DNA from: Caldalkalibacillus salinus
GTDB lineage: Bacteria; Bacillota; Bacilli; Caldalkalibacillales; JCM-10596
Assembly: GCF_016745835.1 (NCBI RefSeq)
Contig: NZ_JAERVL010000036.1
Location: 1-55,265, forward strand
Reading direction: 5' to 3'
DNA: 55,265 bases
Shown here: positions 17,859-29,375 of the stretch, in pieces
Layout: each line of letters begins with the position of its first letter
How positions within the stretch are numbered: the first letter of the stretch is position 1
Translations under genes and position numbers: made by a program
The notes under the pieces: model-generated
What the model was told of the DNA's origin: nothing
What the model saw: the letters and a program-made list of their open reading frames with translations, nothing else
The model's database searches: none

Positions 17859-19469
17859 TTACCTGCCTACGTATCTCAAAGGGTTAACAGATGTGCCATT
17901 TCTGATGACTTCAAAGTGTAGGTGCATACCTGTAGAACGTCCTGTTGTTCCCATCACACCAATTCTTTCCCCTTTTTTAACGACGTCCCCGACGCTCACA
18001 CTCATCGATGACAAATGAGCGTATAACGTTTTATAGCCATTACCATGATTAATCACAATAAGGTTTCCGTACGTGCTGTGGTATTCAGCCTTCTCAACGC
18101 GGCCATTATCAGAAGCCAATATCCCTCTGTCACTTACACCGGAGATATCGATCCCTTTATGCATTCGTCCCCAGCGTTGACCAAAACCACTCGTTAAAGT
18201 TCCACCTATGGCAGGCCATTGGAACTTCCCAGATCCTCTTGAAGGCTTTTCCTTGGTCCCCACCAGTATGATCTCTTCGACAGGTTCTTCTAAAATTTCT
18301 TCTTCTATTTCTTCTGTACGAATCGTCTCACCGTTCACTTTCGTCAGTTCAAACAGGACTAGACGTTTACCATTTTTACCTTCTTGCTTCGTTTTTCTCT
18401 CTCCACGGTACAGATCAGACGTCTGTTCCGTTACCGTTTCATACTCGATCACTTTTTCCTTCTTCAATCTCTCAGTGGTTTCCACCGTTAAAACGGGCTC
18501 TTCTCCCACAACCACAATGTCTTGATCAATTTGTAATACAGTATCTTCATTAAGATCAGGGTTTAAATCGAGCAACTCTTGTAGACTAAGGTCATGTTTA
18601 CTCGCTATAGAGCCTAACACGTCACCTTTCTGGACGTGGTAGATTTTCTCTTCTGACCTCGCCCCCTTCACCCTCGTTTCTAACTCATCTTCACTAATGA
18701 CCTGGCTTGGATGAACGGTCGTTGTTTCAAGCTGTATATCTTGTTTGATTTGAGCCTCTATCATCTTAGGACGATTGAGCTCCAAATCTTTTAATGCTAC
18801 ATGCAATTGAAAGTCTTCATCAACTATCGAATCATCCTTTTGCATGAGTGGACGACTCTCTACCGCCTTATCTTCTTGTTCTTCATCCTCAACGGAAGCA
18901 ACGGAGAGAACCGGTTTTTTCGTTTCTCGTGTGCTTTCTTCCTGTAATGCTAAAAATTCTTGCGAAACAAACTGTCCTTTGTAATCGTCTATTACTGTAG
19001 AAAGCGCTTCCTCATCTGAAACATACCCTATCAATTCCCCGTCAATCACCACCTTAACGGCGGTTGCCTTTAATGAAAACTGTTCTTCTAAAGCTTGAAG
19101 AGCTGCTTCGTTGTCATACTCAGGGCGATATAATGTTTCTTCTTCAAAATATATATCATCATCTCGTTGCAGATTAACGTGAGCATATTTTGATGCTTCC
19201 TCATCCATTTTCTTCTCCAGCCAATCATAAATAACATCCTCATCAGTGACGATACCTATCTTCTGGTCATGCACATATACATGATAAACCGTATCTACTT
19301 GAGATTGATAATATGTATATCCTATACCACTTCCGCCTAATGCCACAGTTAAACTGGTCAGTGCGATAAGTGACCTTTTTTTATTTTGGTTCATCTTTGC
19401 TCTCGTTTGGTCATACTTGTCTGCAGCCCAGCGCTTTATGCTAGACATGTAATCTTGAAGGGTAGACAT
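17859..19469 (-). CDS. Membrane-anchored LysM-G5-M23 peptidoglycan endopeptidase
   Basis: 536 residues: an N-terminal transmembrane anchor (about 34-53), a long variable acidic region, a LysM domain (about 276-322, YHVQKGDVLGSIASKH), a G5 domain (about 330-415) and a C-terminal M23 metallopeptidase domain. Zinc site residues are in place: His437 and Asp441 in HKGIDIS, His485 in YAHLS, His516 and His518 in HLHF. It should cut peptide cross-bridges of the wall. It sits upstream of walR in the same direction, separated by a terminator. The start has AAAGGAGG. The 165 bp upstream (19470-19634) show no certain promoter. Confidence 0.92.
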   Translation of the reverse strand: MSTLQDYMSSIKRWAADKYDQTRAKMNQNKKRSLIALTSLTVALGGSGIGYTYYQSQVDTVYHVYVHDQKIGIVTDEDVIYDWLEKKMDEEASKYAHVNLQRDDDIYFEEETLYRPEYDNEAALQALEEQFSLKATAVKVVIDGELIGYVSDEEALSTVIDDYKGQFVSQEFLALQEESTRETKKPVLSVASVEDEEQEDKAVESRPLMQKDDSIVDEDFQLHVALKDLELNRPKMIEAQIKQDIQLETTTVHPSQVISEDELETRVKGARSEEKIYHVQKGDVLGSIASKHDLSLQELLDLNPDLNEDTVLQIDQDIVVVGEEPVLTVETTERLKKEKVIEYETVTEQTSDLYRGERKTKQEGKNGKRLVLFELTKVNGETIRTEEIEEEILEEPVEEIILVGTKEKPSRGSGKFQWPAIGGTLTSGFGQRWGRMHKGIDISGVSDRGILASDNGRVEKAEYHSTYGNLIVINHGNGYKTLYAHLSSMSVSVGDVVKKGERIGVMGTTGRSTGMHLHFEVIRNGTSVNPLRYVGR

Positions 19470-19634
19470 AGTGACCTCCTTTCGGATATTAGGAAAGAAC
19501 GTGTGTCAAATTATGCCTTTGGACGACAAACGTCTGTATTATTCACTAAGACTATTATCCTACTAACCCACCTTTGATAACTTTAGCATAGAGATTTTGA
19601 ACAGACAAGGTAAAAATTTGAAAAAAAGTGCATT

Positions 19635-19688
19635 AAAAAGGCCCCTCTTTCTAAATGACACACTTTGGACATAGATAGAAAGAGGGGG
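19635..19688 (-). terminator. Terminator after purA
   Basis: A 12-bp stem (CCCCTCTTTCTA at 19642-19653 with its complement at 19676-19687) is followed on the minus strand by C and TTTTT (19635-19639). The 117 bp between this hairpin and the purA stop are AT-rich and show no gene. Confidence 0.85.
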
Positions 19689-19805
19689 TTTGACTGATAA
19701 TAAAGCGTCAGAAATTTTTTCATTTTTTATTTTGTGTCTGCAACTTAAGACTTAATTTCTTACTGGACATGTGGCAAAAATGGCACTAGTAAAGCCTGAC
19801 TCTAG

Positions 19806-21211
<1,406 letters not shown>

Positions 21212-21285
21212 ACAAATACTTTTGGGCAATAAGGACAACATAATCCCCCTTCCGCATAAGTGAATTGATGGGAAGAGGGAAACAG

Positions 21286-22644
21286 CTAGGCCCCCATCGG
21301 AGGCGCTTGTGGTTCATCTTGTCTACTTAAATTAACGAATTTATTATATTCCTTGAGAAAAGCCAGCTCTACTTTTCCTACAGGGCCATTACGTTGCTTA
21401 GCGATGAGTATTTCAATCACATTCTTATTTTCTGTTTCCTGATCGTAATAATCATCCCGATACAAAAAGGCGACAATATCCGCATCCTGCTCAATCGAAC
21501 CTGATTCACGTAAATCAGATAACATCGGTCGTTTATCTTGCCGCTGTTCTACGGCACGACTAAGCTGAGACAATGCAATAATGGTACAATCTAATTCCCG
21601 GGCAATATTTTTCAATGTACGGGATATAGCCGAAATTTCTTGTTGTCGATTTTCTTTTCCTGAGCCGTGTATGAGTTGCAGGTAATCGATAAGGATAATA
21701 CCAAGCCCATGTTCTGCTTTTAAGCGTCGACACTTAGACCGAATTTGACTGACCGTAATTCCTGGCGTATCGTCAATGAAAATATTAGCCTTTGACAGGG
21801 TGGCAATAGCCATCGTCATCTTTTCCCAGTCTTCCTCCATAAATGAGCCCATACGCATGCGATTGGCATCAATATTACCTTCAGCACATAACATACGTTG
21901 AACAAGTTGAGAGGCAGACATCTCCAAGGAAAAGATAGCAACCGTCTCATTTGCTCTTGCGGCGACATTCTGGGCTACGTTAAGCGCAAAGGCCGTCTTA
22001 CCTACTGAGGGACGTGCCGCTAATATAATCAAATCTGAGCGTTGAAAGCCTGAGGTCATCTCATCAAGATCCCTATAGCCTGAAGGAATGCCCGTTAAGT
22101 CACTGGTGCTATTGTGTAACTTTTCTATCCGTTCGTAAGTTTCAACGAGGACATCTTTAATGGCTAAAAAGCCATCATGAGTTTTACTCCCCGCAATATC
22201 TAATATACTTTTCTCAGCTTGGTTCAGGATTTCCTCAACCTCATCCTGTTCAGCATACCCACTGCTTGCAATTTGTGTCGCGACTTTAATTAAGCGACGT
22301 AAGAGGGATTTTTCCTCCACGATTTTAGCGTAGTACTCCACATTGGCAGCTGTAGGGACGGAGCCAGCCAGATCACTTAAATAACTAAGCCCACCGACTT
22401 CTTCTAGCTGTTTACGGTCCTGTAGTTCAGAAGTGACAGTGACCAAATCAACGGGTTGGTTCTCTTCAGACAAGTCCACCATAACCTGAAATATCCTCTG
22501 ATGACTGGTCCGATAAAAATCCTCAGCACTGATTGACTCAAGTGCCCTTATGAGTGCATCAGGTTCTAGAAATATCGCACCTAAAACCGCTTGCTCCGCC
22601 TCAATATTTTGCGGAGGTGTACGATCTAAAAACAGTTCACTCAT
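21286..22644 (-). CDS. dnaC: Replicative DNA helicase (DnaB family, DnaC of Bacillus)
   Basis: 452 residues: an N-terminal DnaB_N domain (about 8-110), a linker helix, and a RecA-like motor with Walker [12 protein letters not shown], Walker [10 protein letters not shown] and the arginine-finger region near the C-terminus ([14 protein letters not shown]). It is the ring helicase loaded at oriC by DnaA and the helicase loader, and it overlaps rplI by 4 bp. A hairpin downstream near 21248-21278 (9 bp with one G-T pair) lacks a T run, so termination before purA is uncertain. Confidence 0.97.
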   Translation of the reverse strand: MSELFLDRTPPQNIEAEQAVLGAIFLEPDALIRALESISAEDFYRTSHQRIFQVMVDLSEENQPVDLVTVTSELQDRKQLEEVGGLSYLSDLAGSVPTAANVEYYAKIVEEKSLLRRLIKVATQIASSGYAEQDEVEEILNQAEKSILDIAGSKTHDGFLAIKDVLVETYERIEKLHNSTSDLTGIPSGYRDLDEMTSGFQRSDLIILAARPSVGKTAFALNVAQNVAARANETVAIFSLEMSASQLVQRMLCAEGNIDANRMRMGSFMEEDWEKMTMAIATLSKANIFIDDTPGITVSQIRSKCRRLKAEHGLGIILIDYLQLIHGSGKENRQQEISAISRTLKNIARELDCTIIALSQLSRAVEQRQDKRPMLSDLRESGSIEQDADIVAFLYRDDYYDQETENKNVIEILIAKQRNGPVGKVELAFLKEYNKFVNLSRQDEPQAPPMGA

Positions 22645-23087
22645 GACTGTTCCACCACATGAACATGTAGGGTTGCCGTTACTTTAGGATGGAGCTTAAC
22701 GGGTACTTGAGTCACGCCTAGGGCCTTAATCGGTTCATCTAATTCAATTTTACGTTTATCTATCTTATATTTCTTTTTCTTTAACGACTCGGCGATTTGC
22801 TTATTCGTGACTGCACCGAACAATCTGCCGCCATCCCCAGCTTTGGCCGGTATACTTATTTTTTCATTTTCTAATTGTTTGGCTAGCTCTTTCGCTTGCT
22901 GTAACTCTTCTTCTTTTTTCTTCTTCTCACTGTTCATTTTTGCTTCTAGTGTACTCATGTTACCTTGTGTCGCTTCTACAGCTAGCTTTCTTGGTAACAG
23001 GTAGTTACGAGCATGACCTTCAGCTACCTCTTTTACTTCCCCTTTTTTTCCGATTCCTTTCACGTCTTTTTGTAAAATAACCTTCAT
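22641..23087 (-). CDS. rplI: 50S ribosomal protein L9
   Basis: 148 residues, normal length. The N-terminal rRNA-binding domain begins [21 protein letters not shown] and is followed by the long connecting helix rich in Lys/Glu (about 45-75) and the C-terminal domain. L9 extends from the L1 stalk and limits frameshifting. It is overlapped by 4 bp with both gdpP and the helicase gene, an arrangement conserved in Bacillales. Confidence 0.97.
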   Translation of the reverse strand: MKVILQKDVKGIGKKGEVKEVAEGHARNYLLPRKLAVEATQGNMSTLEAKMNSEKKKKEEELQQAKELAKQLENEKISIPAKAGDGGRLFGAVTNKQIAESLKKKKYKIDKRKIELDEPIKALGVTQVPVKLHPKVTATLHVHVVEQS

Positions 23088-25060
23088 TCTGTCTCTCCTC
23101 CTTCTAAGTAATCATCTATAACTGATTTAAGTGATTGTAGGGTTTCCTCTATTGTAGCATCTTCTATTTGGGTAGCAGCATTTGTAAGGTGCCCACCGCC
23201 CCCCATTCTTTCCATGATCACTTGCACATTCATTTCCCCTAAAGAACGTGCACTTATAGCGATCAGACCGTCCTGCCGTTGATTAATTACGAACGAGGCA
23301 CCGACATTTTTCATCGTTAACAGGGTGTCAGCAGCCTGCGCCATCAGGACCTGGCTAGATACAGGCGTTTCAGCCACTGCTATAGCGATATGGTCTCTAT
23401 AAAATTCAGCGCCTGCCACAATCTTAGCACGTTCAACAAAATGATCAATGTCTTCCTTCATTAGTTTCTGTACCAAACTCGTATCGGCACCATGATGTCT
23501 CAGGTATGAAGCGGCTTCAAATGTACGCGACCCTGTTCGGAAAGCAAAACTATTCGTATCAACTACAATCCCTGCCAACATGGCAGTCGCTTCTAACTTG
23601 CTCATGCTAATATTGCGGTCCTGATACTCTAACAGCTCACTGACAAGCTCACTAGTCGAAGATGCATAAGGTTCCATATAGACGAGTAAAGGCTCTGAGA
23701 TAAATTCTTCCCCTCTCCTGTGGTGATCAATCACCACTTTCCGGTGAATATGCTCCACCAAACGATCTTCAATCACAAGGGATGGCTTGTGAACATCAAC
23801 AATGACCAGAAGACTGTGCTCCGTTTTCATATCTAGGGCTTCGCTAGGGGTCACGAAGTATTGGTAAATCTCTTCATGTTCCTTAATTTCATTCAGAAGC
23901 CTTTCAACCCCTGGTGCGGATTCGTCTAAATCCAACACAACGTAAGCATCTTTATGATTCGCTTGTACAGCCTTTACAACGCCAATAGCTGAGCCAACAG
24001 AATCCATATCAGGATTGGTATGCCCCATGACAAAGACCTTATCGCTTTCCTGTATGAGATCACTCAGCGCATGAGAGATTACCCGTGCGCGGACTCTCGT
24101 GCGTTTTTCTACCGCGTTTGACTTACCCCCAAAGAACGTGATCTTTCCTGTTCCACGCTTCACTGCAGCCTGATCTCCGCCACGTCCTAAAGAGATATCA
24201 AGACTGGACTGAGCCAAATGGCCTAGGTCAATGAAGTCATCCGAACTCGCGCCCACCCCAATACTAAGGGTAATCGGAATTTTGCTGTTTTTATTGGTTA
24301 ATTCCCGAACGATATCAAGTATTTCAAATCTATTCTCTTCTAATTTTTTTAGCTTCTGCTCCGTTAATACACCAAAGAATTTATCAGCACTCGTGCGTCT
24401 GAGATAGATCCCATTGTCTTTTCCCCACTGGTCAATCGTTTGGGTGACATCACTTAATAATAGGGTTCGACTCTGTTCGTCTAACCCTTGAGACACTTCA
24501 TCCAAGTTATCTAAATGCAATTGTAAAAAAACCGTTTTGCCTTGTCTGTGTTTAATTTGTAATTGATAATACTGCGTTTGGTCGTATAAATAGATTCTTC
24601 TTTCCTCTGGATGATGTCGGAGCGCTAAGCTCATATCACCAAACCGTACATAAGTTTCTCTTTCTTCACTGTCAACGACTTGTTGCAATTTAGGAAGCAC
24701 GTCATGTAATTCATTCCCAATCGGTGACTGTTCTAGCTGTAACAATTCGTTTAAATATTTGTTATGCCACTGTATCGTACGATCTTCGTCATACAAAATA
24801 ATCCCCACGGGGAGATCAGATACGATGTCCTCGCCTACTTTTTTAACACGGTATGTGAGCGTGGTAATATAATTCTCAAACTCATCCTCAATGTTTTCTT
24901 CAGCTTGGTACAGCTTGTACCCTATCCCCGCTAGTATAGCGATAAGCGTGAGTCCTATATACACAAGATGCCATGTTAGGAGGAGTAGTCCAATGAGGGC
25001 TATGGCTCCGAATGCTATGACATACACATACCGCTTACGATGTAAGAGGAACTTCGGCAT
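23084..25060 (-). CDS. gdpP: Cyclic-di-AMP phosphodiesterase GdpP
   Basis: 658 residues. Two N-terminal transmembrane helices (about 13-55) are followed by a degenerate PAS-like heme-binding domain (about 85-170), a divergent GGDEF domain (about 175-305) and DHH/DHHA1 domains. Catalytic motifs are intact: [15 protein letters not shown], the DHH of VIDHHRRG, and [10 protein letters not shown]. It hydrolyses c-di-AMP to pApA and so affects potassium balance and wall integrity. It is co-transcribed with yybS and rplI. Confidence 0.96.
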   Translation of the reverse strand: MPKFLLHRKRYVYVIAFGAIALIGLLLLTWHLVYIGLTLIAILAGIGYKLYQAEENIEDEFENYITTLTYRVKKVGEDIVSDLPVGIILYDEDRTIQWHNKYLNELLQLEQSPIGNELHDVLPKLQQVVDSEERETYVRFGDMSLALRHHPEERRIYLYDQTQYYQLQIKHRQGKTVFLQLHLDNLDEVSQGLDEQSRTLLLSDVTQTIDQWGKDNGIYLRRTSADKFFGVLTEQKLKKLEENRFEILDIVRELTNKNSKIPITLSIGVGASSDDFIDLGHLAQSSLDISLGRGGDQAAVKRGTGKITFFGGKSNAVEKRTRVRARVISHALSDLIQESDKVFVMGHTNPDMDSVGSAIGVVKAVQANHKDAYVVLDLDESAPGVERLLNEIKEHEEIYQYFVTPSEALDMKTEHSLLVIVDVHKPSLVIEDRLVEHIHRKVVIDHHRRGEEFISEPLLVYMEPYASSTSELVSELLEYQDRNISMSKLEATAMLAGIVVDTNSFAFRTGSRTFEAASYLRHHGADTSLVQKLMKEDIDHFVERAKIVAGAEFYRDHIAIAVAETPVSSQVLMAQAADTLLTMKNVGASFVINQRQDGLIAISARSLGEMNVQVIMERMGGGGHLTNAATQIEDATIEETLQSLKSVIDDYLEGGETE

Positions 25061-25073
25061 ATCTTTCAGCTCC

Positions 25074-26009
25074 CTATTCTTTTGGTTTTATTCTCTTTCT
25101 TAAACCAAAACCAATTTCTAAAATTCCTATTAAGCGAACAAAGATGTTAAGAGGGATGAGAGCAATAATGGTGATAAAAATCAGTAAAAAACGGTTCATC
25201 TTCTTAATATATCCATAATAAGATATCACAGCCAAACCTTGTATTAAAAGTAAAAATTCTAGGATGGGTGTAAGGTTAATAGCCATGATGTACAACGTTC
25301 CTCCCGGTTCACCAAGGCTAAAAAGCATAATGGATAATGCCGCTAGATAATAAAAAAGCACTGACTTAGGCAATGTCCATTCTCTTAAAGGAGGTAGAGA
25401 AGAAACCGGATGCCCTAATCTTTCATAGATAGGTCTGCCGATCCAATGATGGATGAAAGCAAGCCCTAGTGAGGACATGATAAGGATAGCCGGATAGATA
25501 TATCCAATGGTTTCTATACTTTCTTTATATAACGATATTAATTCCTCATCAAGTGGCACCTGCAAAAACGGACTGGTACTTTCCGGAGAAAGTAACTGAT
25601 TTTCTATATCATCCTGTATCACTTGGATCACATTCACATCGAAAACCATATATAACATCACGAGTATCAGAAGGTAATTAATCAGATAAGTGACCATGCC
25701 GGACGCAATTGTGCCAAAAGCACTCTGACCCTTCCGATACCAAAATCCCATCACAATCCCTACGAGCGATGACACCCATGTAATTAGAAACAGAACAGGG
25801 GTGAGCAGGACGCTCAGGAGTAGTAATAAACTCGTCAAGATGACTGATGATGAGACACCATATCTTAACGTGTATAAAATTATGGGGACAGGTAATATGA
25901 GAAATGTCAGCATGCCTACCATAGGCATAAATAAGATCATAAAAGCTAAAATCATAAAAATGATAGTCACAATAAAACCATGTTGTATCGGTTGATCATT
26001 TTGATTCAT
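25074..26009 (-). CDS. yybS: DUF2232 multi-pass membrane protein YybS
   Basis: 311 residues with about eight hydrophobic segments, the YybS/DUF2232 family that lies before gdpP in most Bacillales. Its function is not settled; the fold resembles S-component-type membrane proteins. The start at 26009 has GGAG at 7 bp, and the longer frame to 26024 begins inside that site. It is first in yybS-gdpP-rplI-dnaC. Confidence 0.88.
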   Translation of the reverse strand: MNQNDQPIQHGFIVTIIFMILAFMILFMPMVGMLTFLILPVPIILYTLRYGVSSSVILTSLLLLLSVLLTPVLFLITWVSSLVGIVMGFWYRKGQSAFGTIASGMVTYLINYLLILVMLYMVFDVNVIQVIQDDIENQLLSPESTSPFLQVPLDEELISLYKESIETIGYIYPAILIMSSLGLAFIHHWIGRPIYERLGHPVSSLPPLREWTLPKSVLFYYLAALSIMLFSLGEPGGTLYIMAINLTPILEFLLLIQGLAVISYYGYIKKMNRFLLIFITIIALIPLNIFVRLIGILEIGFGLRKRIKPKE

Positions 26010-26043
26010 TATTTCACTCCACATTTCCGAACACTGATATGTT

Positions 26044-26083
26044 TTGTCTAGACAATTATATTAAATGCTGAGCGATAAAGCAA
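26044..26083 (-). promoter_or_regulatory. Promoter of yybS-gdpP-rplI-dnaC with start-site palindrome
   Basis: On the minus strand -35 TTGCTT (26078-26083) and -10 TATAAT (26055-26060) are 17 bp apart. A perfect 12-bp palindrome, TTGTCTAGACAA (26044-26055), begins at the -10 edge and covers the predicted start site. That is a place where a repressor would block initiation. No regulator is identified. Confidence 0.7.
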
Positions 26084-26106
26084 AAAGCGCCCGCCTATCA
26101 AGCTAA

Positions 26107-26152
26107 GAAAAAACGGACAGGGGAGAGAATGATAACCTCCTCCTGTCCGTTA
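26107..26152 (-). terminator. Terminator of rpsF-ssb-rpsR
   Basis: A 10-bp perfect stem (AACGGACAGG 26113-26122 with its complement 26143-26152) is followed by a minus-strand T run (26109-26114). It ends the ribosomal protein operon before the yybS promoter. Confidence 0.9.
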
Positions 26153-26167
26153 TTCAAAAATAAGAAC

Positions 26168-26395
26168 TTAGTCCATACTATATGGTAATAACGCCATTTG
26201 GCGAGCACGCTTAATGGCTCTAGTTAGTTGACGTTGATATTTCGCGGATGTTCCAGTTACACGGCGAGGTAAGATTTTACCACGCTCGCTGATAAATTTC
26301 TTGAGTAGATCCGTGTCTTTGTAATCAATTTTTTCGATCTTATTGACCTTAAAGAAACAAACCTTACGACGCTTACCGCGACCTCGTTTTGCCAT
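26168..26395 (-). CDS. rpsR: 30S ribosomal protein S18
   Basis: 75 residues, basic. The [12 protein letters not shown] start, the central [14 protein letters not shown] and the [15 protein letters not shown] end are diagnostic of S18. It heterodimerises with S6 on the 30S platform; the pair also binds the operon leader. AAGGAGG precedes the ATG. It is the last gene of rpsF-ssb-rpsR. Confidence 0.98.
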   Translation of the reverse strand: MAKRGRGKRRKVCFFKVNKIEKIDYKDTDLLKKFISERGKILPRRVTGTSAKYQRQLTRAIKRARQMALLPYSMD

Positions 26396-26435
26396 CGTAA
26401 ACCCTCCTTTTTATAGACCTTGTTGTATCACATGA

Positions 26436-26921
26436 TTAAAATGGTAGGTCGTCATCTGAAATATCAATCGGTTTGCCATCATTAGCAAAAGGGTCATCGT
26501 CAAATCGAGTATTTTGATTTTGGTTTCCTTGTTGATTGCCGGATCCGCCACTAAATCCTTGAGGTTGAGCACCTTGGCCTTGATTCTGTCTATTTTGACC
26601 CTGACCAGATTCTAAGAACCTGACATTGTCGGCCACGATCTCTGTCATGTATATTCTACGTCCCTCATTATTTTCGAAGTTTCGGATTTGTAAACGGCCC
26701 TCAACAGCAGTTAAACGTCCTTTTTTTAGATAATTGGCACAGGTCTCAGCTAAACCACGCCAAGTGACAATATTTATAAAGTCCGTTTCTCTTTGCCCCT
26801 GCTGGTTGGTATACGGGCGATCAACGGCTAAGGTGAAAGTCGTGACTGCAACGCCATTCGGTGTATACCTTAGCTCCGGGTCCTTAGTCAAGCGTCCGAT
26901 TAAGACCACTCGATTCAACAT
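26436..26921 (-). CDS. ssb: Single-stranded DNA-binding protein SsbA
   Basis: 161 residues. The OB-fold domain covers about 1-105 ([19 protein letters not shown], then [12 protein letters not shown]). It is followed by a Gln/Gly/Asn-rich flexible linker (about 110-145) and the acidic tip DDDLPF, the docking site for replication and repair proteins. It lies between rpsF and rpsR, as in other Bacillales, which ties SSB supply to growth rate. RBS AGGAGGGG. Confidence 0.97.
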   Translation of the reverse strand: MLNRVVLIGRLTKDPELRYTPNGVAVTTFTLAVDRPYTNQQGQRETDFINIVTWRGLAETCANYLKKGRLTAVEGRLQIRNFENNEGRRIYMTEIVADNVRFLESGQGQNRQNQGQGAQPQGFSGGSGNQQGNQNQNTRFDDDPFANDGKPIDISDDDLPF

Positions 26922-26967
26922 ATGTTTTCCCCTCCTACTTCATTTATAAAAGCAACCGATTGTTGAA

Positions 26968-27255
26968 TTATTCGTCTTCTTTAACAGCGATATGACGAAT
27001 CACGTCTTCACTGATGTTAAATAAACGTTCTAACTCGCTAACTGCCTCAGGTCCTGCTTGAATGTACATGAGTACATAGTAACCTTCACGGTAGTCATCA
27101 ATTTCATATGCGAGACGACGTCGGCCCATTTCTTCCACTTTTTCTACTTCGCCACCATTGTCAGTTACCACGCTTTGGAAACGTTCAATCGTTGCTTTAG
27201 TAGCATCCTCTTCAAGGTCTGGGCGTACGATATACATCACTTCATATTTACGCAT
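26968..27255 (-). CDS. rpsF: 30S ribosomal protein S6
   Basis: 95 residues, normal length. It begins MRKYEVMYIVRPDLEE and has the RRLAYEI and YYVLMYIQA strands of the S6 fold. GGAGGTG stands before the ATG at 27255. A longer open frame to 27324 would cross the leader structure and is rejected. S6 with S18 binds the leader RNA upstream, giving feedback control. Confidence 0.97.
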   Translation of the reverse strand: MRKYEVMYIVRPDLEEDATKATIERFQSVVTDNGGEVEKVEEMGRRRLAYEIDDYREGYYVLMYIQAGPEAVSELERLFNISEDVIRHIAVKEDE

Positions 27256-27271
27256 TCTATCTTCACCTCCT

Positions 27272-27310
27272 CTTGGACTTAAGCGGTCCCTTCCTAACGT
27301 AAGGGACAAG
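27272..27310 (-). promoter_or_regulatory. S6:S18-type autoregulatory leader
   Basis: In the rpsF leader an outer stem CTTG/CAAG (27307-27310, 27272-27275) encloses a hairpin TCCCTT/AAGGGA with an 8-base loop. The 3' side has a bulge that opens with CCG directly after the hairpin (27284-27286). This matches the described S6:S18 binding element, which mimics the rRNA site. No part has been tested. Confidence 0.55.
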
Positions 27311-27364
27311 GAGCAGGAATGCAAAAAACACTCATTACAATTCCTTCAATGCTCACAACTAGAC

Positions 27365-27393
27365 ATTATAACAAATGCTTGATATCAATACAA
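27365..27393 (-). promoter_or_regulatory. SigA-type promoter of rpsF-ssb-rpsR
   Basis: Minus strand: -35 TTGTAT (27388-27393), 17-bp spacer, perfect -10 TATAAT (27365-27370). The start would be about 27358, leaving a leader of about 100 nt that contains the S6:S18 element. Confidence 0.75.
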
Positions 27394-27473
27394 GCATACA
27401 AGGTTGGTAGATGCTGTTTATTTCAAAAGAACAGTCTATGATTTATTTTAAGTTCGAACCAATGGTGGATGTT

Positions 27474-28574
27474 CTAAACATTAAAACGGAAATGCATGAC
27501 ATCTCCATCCTGTACGACGTAATCTTTACCTTCTAGACGTAGTAAGCCTTTCTCTTTGACACCGTTCATTGATCCTATTTCAGCAAGATCGTTGTAATGC
27601 ACGACTTCAGCTCGAATGAAACCACGTTCGAAGTCTGTATGGATCACGCCTGCCGCTTGGGGTGCTTTGGTTCCCTCTCTAATCGTCCACGCTCGAACCT
27701 CTTGTTCTCCTGCTGTGAAGTACGTCTGTAGGCCAAGTAGTTGATACGCCTCACGGATTAATTGATCTAGTCCAGATTCATCAATGCCGAGTTCCTCTAG
27801 AAACATGGTTTTTTCTTCACCTTCAAGCTCAGCGATCTCAGATTCGACTTTGGCACTGATAACAACGACACCAGAACCTTCTTCAGCGGCGTACGCTCTC
27901 ACTTTTCTAACGTATTCATTTTCTGCTACGTTTGTAATCTCTTCTTCGCTAATGTTGGCCACATAAAGGACAGGTTTTTGTGTTAGTAGATGAAATTCCT
28001 TAATCAACTTTTCTTCGTCTTCACTGAGCTCGACACTTCTAGCAGGCTTTTCATTTTCAAACGCTTCTTGTAAACGTTCTAGTATATCCAGCTCCTGCTT
28101 TGCTCTTTTTTCTCCCGACTTCACATTCTTCTTTACACGATCAATGCGCTTTTCCACAGATTCTAAGTCGGCTAAAATAAGCTCCAAATTAATGGTCTGG
28201 ATATCGCGTACAGGATCTACACTTCCTGACACATGTGTCACATTTTCATCTTCAAAGCAACGTACGACATGTGCGATCGCATCAACTTCTCTTATGTTGG
28301 CTAGGAACTTGTTTCCCAGTCCTTCACCTTTACTTGCCCCTTCTACTAGTCCTGCAATATCAACGAACTCGAACGCTGTAGGGACGGTCTTTTTCGGTGT
28401 AACAATCTCCGTTAATGTCTGTAAGCGATGATCAGGTACTTCAACGACACCGACGTTCGGATCAATCGTACAGAAAGGATAGTTTGCAGATTCCGCACCC
28501 GCTTGGGTTATAGCATTAAATAAAGTGGATTTCCCGACGTTTGGGAGACCTACTACACCACATGACATGCCCAT
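27474..28574 (-). CDS. ychF: Ribosome-binding GTPase/ATPase YchF (OLA1)
   Basis: 366 residues: a G domain with P-loop GLPNVGKSTLFNAIT and switch FVDIAGLVEGASKGEGLGN, a helical coiled-coil insertion (about 130-200) and a C-terminal TGS domain ending YVVQDGDVMHFRFNV. The family has a relaxed G4 motif and prefers ATP; it binds ribosomes and modulates stress and translation. GAGGAG lies 10 bp before the first ATG. It is adjacent to the rpsF operon, as in B. subtilis (yyaF), but has its own promoter. Confidence 0.97.
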   Translation of the reverse strand: MGMSCGVVGLPNVGKSTLFNAITQAGAESANYPFCTIDPNVGVVEVPDHRLQTLTEIVTPKKTVPTAFEFVDIAGLVEGASKGEGLGNKFLANIREVDAIAHVVRCFEDENVTHVSGSVDPVRDIQTINLELILADLESVEKRIDRVKKNVKSGEKRAKQELDILERLQEAFENEKPARSVELSEDEEKLIKEFHLLTQKPVLYVANISEEEITNVAENEYVRKVRAYAAEEGSGVVVISAKVESEIAELEGEEKTMFLEELGIDESGLDQLIREAYQLLGLQTYFTAGEQEVRAWTIREGTKAPQAAGVIHTDFERGFIRAEVVHYNDLAEIGSMNGVKEKGLLRLEGKDYVVQDGDVMHFRFNV

Positions 28575-28634
28575 TCTATGTCAACTCCTCACTTATATTT
28601 AAATGTTTCATGACAATGTTAAACACTATTTAGA

Positions 28635-28663
28635 AGTATATCTCTCATGTTTAATGAAATCAA
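28635..28663 (-). promoter_or_regulatory. SigA-type promoter of ychF
   Basis: Minus strand: -35 TTGATT (28658-28663), 17 bp, -10 TATACT (28635-28640). The leader is about 55 nt. Confidence 0.65.
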
Positions 28664-28770
28664 TATGAGAACATTTCCCTTCTGTAGATAAGCCTAATTT
28701 TGGCCCTTTTGCCTATTGGTCTGAATAGGATAATACCGTATGAACATACACACACTTTGGAGGAGGTTAC

Positions 28771-29274
28771 ATGAAAATGCATCATCATCATCATCAGCCA
28801 CAGCATCACTTAGCGTGGCATGAAACATTAGAGTTACACGAACTTTTAGCGTTTCAGTCCGTAGGCGTATTTAAGTTAAAAAACAGCATTGCACAGGTCC
28901 GTGACCCGCAACTGAGACAGCTATACCAAGCTGCGATTCAGGCCATGAGTCAGAATCTGCAAGAGTTGCTCCCATTCGTATCGCTTGCCCCTCGCCAAGA
29001 TGAGCGTCATAAATTTGATGACACAGGCTTTTTTGCAGGGGATTTGTTAGCTTTGGCTAAGACACTCGTACGTAATTATGCCATTGCCATTACAGAGACA
29101 GCCACGCCTCAACTTCGAGAGGTTCTAACCAAACAACTACTAGGCGCTATTCAGTTGCATGAACAGGCTTTCCTATATATGTGTGAGAGAAGCTACTACC
29201 CCGCTTACGATTTAGAGGCACTCCTCGCCAACGATGTGAAAAATGCCACAATGGCCCTTGAGCTTCCTTATTAA
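28771..29274 (+). CDS. CotF-family spore coat protein
   Basis: 167 residues, with a natural His-rich N-terminus ([13 protein letters not shown]) followed by a four-helix, ferritin-like CotF domain (about 18-160). Its helices read [20 protein letters not shown] and [14 protein letters not shown]. Such proteins are deposited in the coat of Bacillales spores. GGAGGAGG lies before the ATG. It faces the replication fork, opposite to its neighbours, and ends in its own terminator, so it is a monocistronic, probably mother-cell gene. The sigma factor cannot be fixed from the sequence. Confidence 0.85.
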   Translation: MKMHHHHHQPQHHLAWHETLELHELLAFQSVGVFKLKNSIAQVRDPQLRQLYQAAIQAMSQNLQELLPFVSLAPRQDERHKFDDTGFFAGDLLALAKTLVRNYAIAITETATPQLREVLTKQLLGAIQLHEQAFLYMCERSYYPAYDLEALLANDVKNATMALELPY

Positions 29275-29286
29275 TCATGAAGACCC

Positions 29287-29322
29287 AAGAGCTCTCCTCC
29301 TTTACGAGGGGCTCTTTTTTTA
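29287..29322 (+). terminator. Terminator of the coat gene
   Basis: AAGAGC (29287-29292) pairs with GCTCTT (29311-29316), with an inner CCTC/GAGG stem and a run of T to about 29321. Confidence 0.85.
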
Positions 29323-29375
29323 TGTTTTTTTGCTTTAATAAACATTGTGTTACAATGATGTCGGGGTGAATAACA

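Noticed and set aside
21248-21278. Hairpin after the helicase gene as a terminator
   Set aside because: A 9-bp stem is present but no T run follows, so termination is not supported.
21593-21606. AATTCCCGGGCAAT in the helicase gene as a Noc-binding site
   Set aside because: It differs from the Noc site ATTTCCCGGGAAAT at two positions and lies in coding sequence; too weak to call.
28744-28757. CATACACA before the coat gene as a SigE or SigK -10 box
   Set aside because: It lies only about 20 bp before the ATG and has no convincing -35 partner.
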